Positions 35,401 to 46,721 of a DNA stretch of 64,000 nt are shown here, one piece after another (the first letter of the stretch is position 1; each line of letters begins with the position of its first letter). The translations under genes and the position numbers were made by a program. Source of the stretch: Lutjanus erythropterus (Eukaryota; Chordata; Actinopteri; Lutjaniformes; Lutjanidae). A model generated the notes under the pieces. The model had not been told where the DNA came from. It was given only the letters and a program-made list of their open reading frames with translations, and made no database searches. Location of the stretch: the NCBI GenBank assembly GCA_020091685.1, contig CM034602.1, positions 420,051-484,050 on the forward strand, written 5' to 3'.

Positions 35401-38400
35401 AGGGACGACAGAGGGGGCAGAGAGGGGCGACAGAGAGGGACAGAGAGGGGACCCGACAGAGAGGGGACAGAGAGGGGACGACAGAGGGGGCAGAGAGGGG
35501 ACTGACAGAGAGGGGCAGAGAGGGGACAGAGGACAGAGAGGGACGACAGAGAGGGGCAGAGGACCGACAGAGAGGGGCAGAGAGGGGATCGACAGAGAGG
35601 GACGACAGAGAGGACAGAGAGGGGACCACAGAGAGGGGAGAGAGGGGGACAGAGAGGGGACAGAGAGGGGACGACAGAGAGGGGACAGAGAGGGGATGAC
35701 AGAGAGGGACGACAGAGAGGGGACAGAGAGGGGACAGAGAGGGGTTAGGAGGTAAAGATTATCAGCTCTGCAGACAATTTGATATTTTATATTATATGTT
35801 TGTTTATAGGAACATAAGGCAGGATTATTTGCAGACCATATATTAATATTTTTAAAACAGTTTAACTAACATTTTCCAAAAATAAAGAATTATGGAAAAT
35901 ACTCAGGATACAAAATTAATGCCACAAATTTGGTCAATAAATTACTATGATTTATACAGAAGTTTGATGTCATGCAGAAACTTTTTCTCTTTATATAAAA
36001 GAAAAATGGAAAAGGAGTTGAAGGAACAAATAAGTGAAGAAGAATGGTTTAATATTTGTGGAACACGGTTCACGCCCACCAGCTCCAGGATCTGGACAGA
36101 ATTCAACTGAAAAATATGGTCAGATCTTTCATAACTCCAAAGATCAGGAGGAAGTGGTGTCAAACCATGTGGACACATGAATGTAGATCATACACATATT
36201 CTGGTCTTCCCAAAAGATAAAAGGATACTGGAATAAGATACGGAGGGTTTAAGAAAAATAATAGAATATGAGATACTCAAAACATGCAAAATACTTTACT
36301 TGGAAAATTTGACACAAGACAAAGTACAAAAGAGGATGAGTACTTTGTTAAAAGTACTGTTTACAGGTAAAAAGCAACTACAAGATTATAGTATGAAGTG
36401 GAACCAGCGACTGAGGAGCAGTGCATTATGGGAGAGATATTTGTGATGGAGAACTGAGATTACTGAGATCCAATGAAAATGGAAAAATGGACTGATTATA
36501 AGAGGACACCACCACCAACACTGGACAGTAAAGACTGACACAAGGACAACTGTTTGATGATGTAAGTATGTTATACCTGAAAATGTAAATGAAGAAGGAA
36601 AATTTCAATTAAAAAAAAGTTTGTTTCTGGTCCATTAAATATAAAGTGCTGTTATCAGACTGTTACAGTCATTTAATCAACTGTTAATCAGCACCAACAC
36701 CTTCACTGTGGTGCTACTGAACCATGCTAACAACAGGCTAACAACGCCGCTAATGACACGCGCTAATGACACGCTAACAACAGGCTAACAACACGGCTAG
36801 TGACACGCAACAACAGGCTAACAACACAGCTAATGACACGGCTAACAACACGCTAATGACACGGCTAACAACAGGCTAACAACACGCTAGTGACATGGCT
36901 AACAACAGGCTAACAACACGCTAACAACACATAATGACACGGCTAACAACAGGCTAACAACACGCTAGTGACACGGCTAACAACAGGCTAACAACACGGC
37001 TAGTGACACGGCTAACAACAGGCTAACAACATGACTAATGATACGGTTAACGACATGGCTAGTGACACGCTAACGACACGGCTAGTGACACGCTAGCACG
37101 ATATGGCTAGCAACACGCTAATAACACGGCTAATGACATGGCTAATGACACAGCTAACAACAGGCTAACAACATGGCTAACGACACGCTAACAACAGGCT
37201 AACAACACGGCTAACAACAGGCTAACAATTGGCTAACAACATGGCTAATGACACGGCTAACAACAAGCTAACAACACGCTAATGACACAGCTAACAACAG
37301 GCTAACAACACGCTAACAACACAGCTAATGACACGCTAACAACAGGCTAACAACACTGCTAGTGACACAGCTAACAACAGGCTAACAACACGGCTAGTGA
37401 CACGGCTAACAACAGGCTAACATGACTAACGATATGTTAACGACAGGCTAACAACACGGCTAGTGACATGGCTAACAACAGGCTAACAACACGCTAACAA
37501 CACAGCTAATGACACGGCTAACAACAGGCTAACAACACGGCTAGTGACACGGCTAACAACAGGCTAACAACACGGCAGTGACACGGCTAACAACAGGCTA
37601 ACAACATGACTAATGATACGGTTAACGACATGGCTAGTGACACGGCAACGACATGGCTAGTGACACGGTAATGATATGGCTAGCAACATGCTAATAACAC
37701 GGCTAATGACATGGCTAATGACACAGCTAACAACAGGCTAACAACATGGCTAATGACACGGCTAACAACAGGCTAACAACACGGCTAACAACAGGCTAAC
37801 AATTGGCTAACAACATGGCTAATGACACGCTAACAACAAGCTAACAACACGCTAATGACACAGCTAACAACAGGCTAACAACACGCTAATGACACAGCTA
37901 ACAACATGCTAACAACATGGCTAATGATACGGTTAACGACATGGCTAGTGACACGCTAACGACAGGCTAACAACATGGCTAATGACACGCTAACAACAAG
38001 CTAACAACATGGCTATGACATGGCTAACAACAGGCTAACAACACGGCTAATGACACAGCTAACAACAGGCTAACAACATGGCTAATGATACGGTTAACGA
38101 TATGGCTAGTGACACGCTAACGATATGGCTAGCGACACGGCTAATAACACGCTAATGACACAGCTAACAACAGGCTAACAACATGGCTAATGACACGCTA
38201 ACAACAGGCTAACAACACGCTAACAACAGGCTAACAATAGCTAACAACATGGCTAATGACACGGCTAACAACAGGTTAACAACACGCATGACACGGCTAA
38301 CAACAGGCTAACATGGCTAATGACACGCTAACAACAGGCTAACAACATGGCTAATGACACGCTAACAACAGGTTAACAACACGCTAATGACACAGCTAAG

Positions 38401-41400
38401 AACAGGCTAACAACATGGCTAATGATACGGCTAGTGACACGCTAACAACCCCACTATTTTGCAGCAGCACCGTCACTACATCCTGGACTTAGCTCCGCCC
38501 CAAGACATTTGTGATTTGTTTAAAGAAACGCCAACAAGGCAGCGAGCAGGAAGTTCCTCCTGTATAACAGAATGTAGAGTCAGAGTTTTGTCCAGCGCTG
38601 GACACGTCTGACTGTTTAAAGTCTTTTACTCTCTCATATTTAAGGAGGAGGTGTCTGTCATCTCGTCTGTCAGCTCAGTTTTCATTCAGAGGTGACATCA
38701 CTTCCTGGTGCATAAACAGACTAGATGGATCTTTCAGCTGTGGTCGTCTGTCACAGAGGAACGATCTGAGAAGAACAGAAGGACAGAACGTGTCTCAAGT
38801 GTTCGTGTTTCTCACCTGCGTCTGGTTGGAGTCGGCGTCGTTTGGACCCTCTTCCTGCGCTCAGCTGAGCCTGAGTCACTTCCTGTTCCAACCGCACGGC
38901 CAGGCTCCTCTTCATGGAGACACGGTGTTCAACACGCTGCACCTGGGAGACAGACAGAGACACACAGAGGACAACCACAGGTCAGACAGAAACCACAGAA
39001 GTCACTACAGAATCTGATCTTACTCAAAGTTTCCATGACAGTAAAAATCATCTCTTCCTGTTCAGACGTGTTCCTAAACTCATCGCTGTGTTCGGTCTCA
39101 CACCACTGATTTTAACTTTACTTTTATAGTCCATTAATCTATTGACTGTTATTTTTTCAATTGGTTGATGAAAAAATATTGATCGGTGTTAAATAAAGTT
39201 TTGATCCTCAAATGTCTTGTTTTGTCCACAACTCAAAGATCTTCAGTTTCCTGTCAGAGAGGAAAGAAACCAGAAAATATTCATATTTCAGAAGCTGAAA
39301 TCAGAGAATTAGGACGTTTTATCTTAAAATAATGACTCAAAATAAGTAATTGTTTAATTAATTCACACTTTTTATTAAAAACGACTCAAACCGATCGATC
39401 GATTTTCTTTGTTTTTCCTGAAGGTAACACCGTGATGTGATGTTGGCACAAAGAGGGTCTTCCTGAATATTTAGGCGCCGACTCATGCTTGTTCCCACCT
39501 GTTCTGCAGCTTCTTGAGCAGCGTTCTGTTGGCGTGGACGATCTTCTGACGCCTGCAGCTGCTCTCTCAGTTTGGACACCTTCGCCTCAGCAGCCTTCAG
39601 AGACTCTCTCTTCTTCAGCTCCTGCTGCAGTAAATGTCTGAGACAGCCTCGTCCTCTGCAGCAGCTCCTGTCTCACACACAGACGGACAGACACACAGAC
39701 GGACAGACACACAGACAGACAGAGACACAGACAGACAGAGACACACAGTTAAACAGGTCTGCTCACAGTGACTGTTACGCCTACGCTGCAGCTTCATGAA
39801 GATTTATTCTCCTCTTTATCTTTCTGTCAGACAGACTTTTCTTTTACAGGAAACCACCATTAAATAAGACAAACATGTCTCTGAGAACAGAGGAGCTGTT
39901 GGTCTCTGCTGCCTCATCTGTTAGTGTGTTTGTGTTTGTGTGAGACTTTAGTGAATCTCAACTAAACCTTTAAAAACACTGAAGTCAATCAGTTATTCAA
40001 CATGTTTAATTAACAACAAACAGGTCAAATTAAATACTAATACCCAGTCAGTGTCTCACCCGAGTCAGCTGCCTCACCCAGTCAGTGTCTCACCCGAGTC
40101 TGAGAGTCTCACCCGAGTCTGAGTCTCACCGAGTCAGAGTCTCACCCAGTCAGAGAGTCTCACCCAGTCAGTGTCTCACCCGAGTCAATGCCTCACCCGA
40201 GTCTGAGAGTCTCACCCGAGTCAGTGTCTCACCCAGTCTGAGAGTCTCACCTGAGTCTGAGAGTCTCACCCGAGTCCGCGTCTCACCCGAGTCTGAGAGT
40301 CTCACCAGGTCAGTGTCTGACCCAGTCTGAGAGTCTCACCCGAGTCTGAGAGTCTCACCCGAGTCTGAGAGTCTCACCGAGTCAGTGTCTCACCCGAGTC
40401 TGAGAGTCTCACCCGAGTCTGAGAGTCTCACCGAGTCAGAGTCTCACCTGAGTCAGAGTCTCACCGAGTCAGAGTCTCACCAGTCAGAGAGTCTCACCCG
40501 AGTCTGAGAGTCTCACCCGAGTCTGAGAGTCTCACCCAGTCAGAGTCTCACCCAGTCTGAGAGTCTCACCGAGTCAGAGAGTCTCACCCGAGTCCGCGTC
40601 TCACCCGAGTTCGAGAGTCTCACCCGAGTCAGAGTCTCCTGAGTCTGAGAGTCACACCGAGTCTGAGAGTCTCACCCAAGTCAGAGTCTCACCCAGTCTG
40701 AGTCTCACCTGTGTTTGCTGAGTCTCACCCAGTCAGCTCACCCGAGTCTGAGTCTCAGTCAGTCAGAGAGTCTCACCAGTCTGAGAGTCTCACCGAGTCT
40801 AAGAGTCTCACCTGAGTTTGCTGAGTCTCACCCCGAGTTTGTTGAGTCTCACCTGAGTTTGTTGAGTCTCACCTGTGTTTGTTGAGTCTCACCCAGTTTG
40901 TTGAGTCTCACCTGTGTTTGTTGAGTCTCACCCGAGTTTGTTGAGTCTCACCTGAGTTTGCTGAGTCTCACCTGTGTTTGTTGAGTCTCACCCGAGTTTG
41001 TTGAGTCTCACCTGTGTTTGTTGAGTCTCACCCGAGTTTGTTGAGTCTCTCACCGTGTTTGCTGAGTCTCTGACCCGTGTTTGTTGAGTCTCACCCGTGT
41101 TTGTTGAGTCTCACCCGAGTTTGTTGAGTCTCACCTGAGTTTGCTGAGTCTCACCTGTGTTTGTTGAGTCTCACCTGTGTTTGTTGAGTCTCACCTGTGT
41201 TTGTTGAGTCTGAGCTCCGCCAGTCAGTTTGAGTCCAGCAGCTGACTTCACAGACAGATCAGAGTCAGAGGCAGCAGAGGAGGCGGAGCTCACACTGTTC
41301 TCCTTCAGCAGTTTCTGCTTCTCCTGCTGTCACACACACACACCGCACGACAGATTAGTGTGTGCGAACGTGATGTCACTGCGCATGATCAGCTGGTAGT

Positions 41401-41540
41401 GAGGGTGATTACCTGGCGATCTCCTCTTTAAGCAGTCGGTACTCGGTCTTCTTGGCTTCAGGTAGTGCCTCTAGAGTTCTGATCGGGTTGTTCTCCTTCT
41501 CACATCCTGACGCTGCTTAGGCTTCGCTGCCTGGAGGAGG

Positions 41541-41581
<41 letters not shown>

Positions 41582-41882
41582 GTCATCATCAGTCACATAA
41601 CGAGTCAGAGTCTCTGCTGCAGACGACAGCTCAGCTCAGTATTCTGATAAACATATTGTGTGTAGCAGCAGCAGGGTCAGCAGGTCAGCAGGTCAGCAGG
41701 TCAGCAGGTCAGGTGGTCAGCAGTCTGCTGGACTCACCTCGACCTCCGGCCTCTTTGATCATGAACTCCAGACCTCCCAACGCTGCCTGCTGTGTGGAGC
41801 TGCAGGCATCCATGTCCGAGTCAGAGTCGTCCGAGTCGTCAGAGAAACCACCACTGACTTGTGTCAGCTGACCAAGACAACA

Positions 41883-41920
<38 letters not shown>

Positions 41921-41977
41921 ACACACACACACACACACTACACTGAGCATTTTATCATCATCATCAGAGGTGTGTGG

Positions 41978-42053
<76 letters not shown>

Positions 42054-45000
42054 TCACCACCAGTGGGGCTCTGGCAGTGTGATGTCCTCTGAGAACTTGT
42101 TGGTTCTGGACTGGGACACGGTGTTCAGACTGACGGTGCTCAGGTTCCTCTGACTGGCTGCTGGACTCCTGCAGGAGGAGGACAGCTGGGACGAGGGCCG
42201 CTGGATGAGCTCTTCTCCTGCACACAGAGACAGACGAGGACATGTCCGCCAACAGAGACAGAGGAGCAGCTTCATGTGGACGAGATTCTGCCGTTTCAGT
42301 CAATGAGGACGGAACAATAAGTGACCAGAGACCTTTGACTTCATCACTGCAGAACCTCACAGGAGAACCGAGTGTGAAAGATCCTTTGAATTTCAGGGTT
42401 TCTACAAGTGTCAACAATTTATTTTAAGACCTTTCTGAATTTAAAATCTATTTCATGTCCATCCTGCCAACAAAAGAACACTGACAGTTTGCATTAATAT
42501 TCCCTGTTGTGTGCTGGGTTTGTTTTGTTGTATTGTGACAAAGTCAAATCCAACTGTATGAAAGTATCATTACCATCATAAATCTATTTTTCAGAATCAT
42601 ATTTTATACATTTTAAATTCTAAAAATCAGATTATTGGACGCCAGACGCTTGAAGGAGCTGCAGAAACCGTTTCCTCACAGTGTGATGAGACACAAACCT
42701 CAGCTGCTGCCACCCTTTATTGGCCATCGACATCAGACACGTCTCTCTCAGCAGCATCTCCTCCTCCTCCTCCTCATCAGCAAAGGGAGGTTTGGGAGGA
42801 GGTTCCAGTTCTTCAGGTGGAGGAGGGAGGAGGAGGTGGGGAGGAACGCCGGACAGCAGAGGGGAGAGGAACGGCTGAGAGAAATCCTGAAACACAACGA
42901 CAAGAGCTGAGTGTCACCGACAAACAACATCTGGACTCGACAGCTGCAGCTTCACTTCCTGAACTGACTCTCAAAAGTTTTTTCCACACGATCGTCATCA
43001 ATCATTTTGATCTAAATGGGAACATAAGTGAATAAAGACAAACTGTATCACAAACTTTTAAAATTAAGTTTCGTGGCCATATTTGTTGACTTTGAAACAT
43101 AAACTGTCAAATGAGACTGAAAGTGAAAATGAGTTTTGTTTCTGTTCATCCAGCAGAGAAAACATCAGACGTCAGTTTAGAGTTTTTAAAAATGCATCCT
43201 AAAGAAAGAAAAGTGCATCCTGGTTTATATGGGGACAATTCAACAAGATCAACATTTGTTCAACAACAACAGCTGTTCCTTTCAGGCTCTGACAGAGTTG
43301 GTTCTACGTTACTGAGATTCTTTCAAACTGATGAATTCAGTCGTCACTGCAGGTTTGATGTCACATTATATTCAGCTGTAAACAGAACGCACAGGAAACA
43401 CGATGCTGTCTGAAAAGTTTGTCTTCTTGGTGAGTAACAACATTTCTGCCACCCAGTAAATGACTCTGGAGAACATGAGAACGTGATCTGTTGTCTGAGA
43501 ATGTTCTGCAAGGGTCCATCCTTGGCCCTCTGCTGTCTTCAGTCTACATGTTCCTCTGAGTCAGAGGGACATGGTGTCCCATCACTGTTGTGCAGATGTT
43601 AAATGTCCCCACAGTCCAGTGGCTCCAGAGCTTTAGATCATCTTCATTCCTGCCTCACTGACTTAAGATGTTTTATGCCCCAAAATTGTAATTTTTGATT
43701 TGTTGTTTTATGCTCGTGTTAAACGTGTGGTCCACTCTTCCTTCTATCAGCTCAAAAAATCTCAAAGATAAGGTCCTTTTTGTCCTCTGCTGATTTGCAC
43801 AAAATTATTCACACTTTTATTTTTCTTGATTAGATTACTGCAATGCACTTCATGCTGGCATCAACCTGTTCTCCTCCATCGTCTCTAACTAGTACAAACG
43901 CTGCTGCTCAAATTTTAACAGGCACAAAAAAATTGACACATTACTCCGGTGCTTGTCGACCTACACTGGCTCCCGGTTTTAAAATTCTTCTGTTAACTTT
44001 TAAAGCATTGAACAGACTTGCTCCAAATTACTTGAAGGACTTCTGATCCCTGATGTGCCTCAGGGTCACTGAGGTCTATGGATGCAGCTCTCCTGATTGT
44101 CCCCAGATCCCGGATCCTGTCTAAAGGTGACCAGGCGATAGTCTCCTATCGAGATTAGACAGGCTGCTTCATTAGCTTCTTTTAAATCTTTGCTCAAAAC
44201 CTTCCTTTATAGGAAGGCATTTGCAAATTGCTAATTGAAGTCCATTGGTTTTTCCACACTGCTCTGGCCTTAACCTTCATCCCTGTACTTGTGACGTCTC
44301 ATGCATGTTTACCTGCATTTGCTTTTATTTTGTGTTGTTTCTTTCTTTGTTTCAGCTGCTCATAGTTTTTATTTTCTGTAAAGCACTTTGTAACTTTGTT
44401 AAGAAAAGTGCTGTATAAATAAAGTTTATTATCATTATATTCTATAATCAGTTAGAGAGTGGGGCGTACCATTCCAAACTGATGAGGTCCGTCACATAGA
44501 GAGACATGTGAGGGAAACATCCTGGATCGTCTGCGGTCAGCGGTGTGTGTGCCGGCGACGCCACTGAAACAATCAGAAGAAACATGTGTTCTCATTTGTC
44601 ACATCAGAACACAACATCAACAGTTCAAGAACAGGTGGAACTCACCTGAGACCCCGTCTCACTGTCTCGTATCCATGGCAACCTCATCATAGTTGTCATA
44701 CTGGTAGAGGTTCTCGAGGAGTCCAGACCCTGTTTGCCTGCAGACTTCCTGTGTTCTCGATCTCTGACTGAAGGACAGAGAGAACACACACATCCCGTCA
44801 CACTGAGTCTTCTTCTGTGGTGTTTGCACTAGGGTTGGGCAATTGGACACATGTATCGCTATCGACGATGGGCTGAATCCATCGCCGATTACTTTTTACC
44901 TGACTTTTAGGCGATATTTGTCATTTTATGTTGCTAATGTAACAGTGTGCAGAGTGACAGCCTCTGCTCTGCACCGCGCCTCATCCAGCAGCGCAGGACA

Positions 45001-46664
45001 CGCCACTCAGCCGACCAGGAGTGACCTGAGCTGGTGACGAGTGAAAACAGCCTGCAGTGTCAGACTCTTTAAACTCTTTCCACGCAGTAAAGTGAGGATT
45101 TATTTTGACCAGAGTCGTGACTGTTGGAGTGACAGACTAAGGTCGGAGATATACTTGCTGTTTAAGCATGCGCTTGTGTTTGTGTAGCAGTAATTTAGGA
45201 CGCGCACAACCATCACTCCAAATGGATACAGGATATGCGAGGCAGCCATGAGCGTAGGAGAGCGTGACATGCTAACACGTTATTAAAAGCAAGTATATTT
45301 CCACCTTAACAAAGATGGTTTTGTTGAGTTCTACATGTTTTTCTGTCGAGTTTAATGAAGTGTGTTTTCTGAGGCGTTAATGAACCAATCAAGTTTGTAT
45401 TAATTTGGTAAAAGAGAGAAACTTGAATTCAGAAGGTGAACGTTGTATTTCTCTGTTTCAGGTGTGAGAACATGTCATTTCTAGACACTTTGAGAGTTTA
45501 TTTTGTCCACTGGACGTACTGGACGCATTAGCATGTAACAGTGAATTCACCGCTGCACACGTCTCCCAGCTGAGACCTGAGGACGGGAGGAGGTGTGTGG
45601 GGGACGATGATTGTTTGGAAAATTTTAGCATATTGCCCAGCTCTAGTTTCCACAGGGTTCCACCTGACTCCGCCCTCCTACCTTGCTCCGGCCCCGCTTC
45701 CCTCCCACCAGTTTCATGAAGCGGTTGTACTGCTCGCCCTGGTTGGACAGGTCTCTGATTCGCCGGATCTCGCCCTCTCGCTTGGCGCCGTTCTTCGTCC
45801 TCCTGTCGCCTTTCTCCTCCTGCTCCCTCTGCTGCTGCAGCTTCCATGTCCTCAGCTGCTGCTTCCTGTGCGCCTGCTTTCGCACGAGCCTAAGACACAC
45901 ACACGCCATCATCAGATGACATAAAAGTTTTTTTTCATGTCACAACAGCATACCTGACAACAAACTAAATATTCTGTATTTTACACAACTTGTGAGCTTA
46001 GAGAACCACTCTGCACACGATTCAATCATCAACTGAGAATATGATCCAAAGATTCACTGACAAAAGAATCATTTGGCCTGTTAGTATGATTCTATGAAAC
46101 TGAAAATAAAATGACTCACAAGACATTCACACATTCATCAGCTTCACTTAAACACATGAACAGGATCCATTGACCGACAGTAGCAGGTGTTCAGGTGTTC
46201 TCACCTGACTGATGTTCTTCTTGTTACATCCTGAGTTCTTCCTCTGTCAGCAGACCAGCTTTAGGACCATAGGACCAGCTTTAGAACTTTAGGACCGCTT
46301 TAGGACCGGCTTTAGGACCGCTTTGGGTCTGCTCTGTCTGCAGGTCCAGTCCAGTCTTGGTTCTGTCTCTGTCTCTGTCTGAGGTTTGGACCTGGTCCTG
46401 TTCCTGTCTGCAGAAGCAGCAGCAGCGGGCGGCGGCGTGGCGGCAGCGGCGGAGGAGGCGGACCTGGTGGTGACTCTCTGCCTGCTGGTTGGAGGAGGAG
46501 TAGGAGGAGGAAGAGGAGGAGGAGGAGCAGCTCCTTTAGTGATGCGGTCTTTGCTCTTCTTCATCACCTGCTGCTCCTTCTGCTGCCACTTACTGGCCGA
46601 CTGCAGAGCGAGAGACGCAGCTGCAGCTCCGACAGCTCCTCCTCCTCCACCTTCACCCGGCTGC

Positions 46665-46721
<57 letters not shown>

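Noticed and set aside
31449..35755. Very long open reading frames (up to about 500 codons) on both strands, P/L/S/V/C-rich on minus and R/G/E/D/T-rich on plus
   Set aside because: They come from a tandem array lacking stop codons in several frames on both strands. Only the minus-strand part in 31506-32198 is a real exon (zfc3h1 exon 15).
40062..41214. CRISPR-like spaced repeats
   Set aside because: Units are contiguous without unique spacers, the sequence is eukaryotic intron, and the unit derives from a splice donor.
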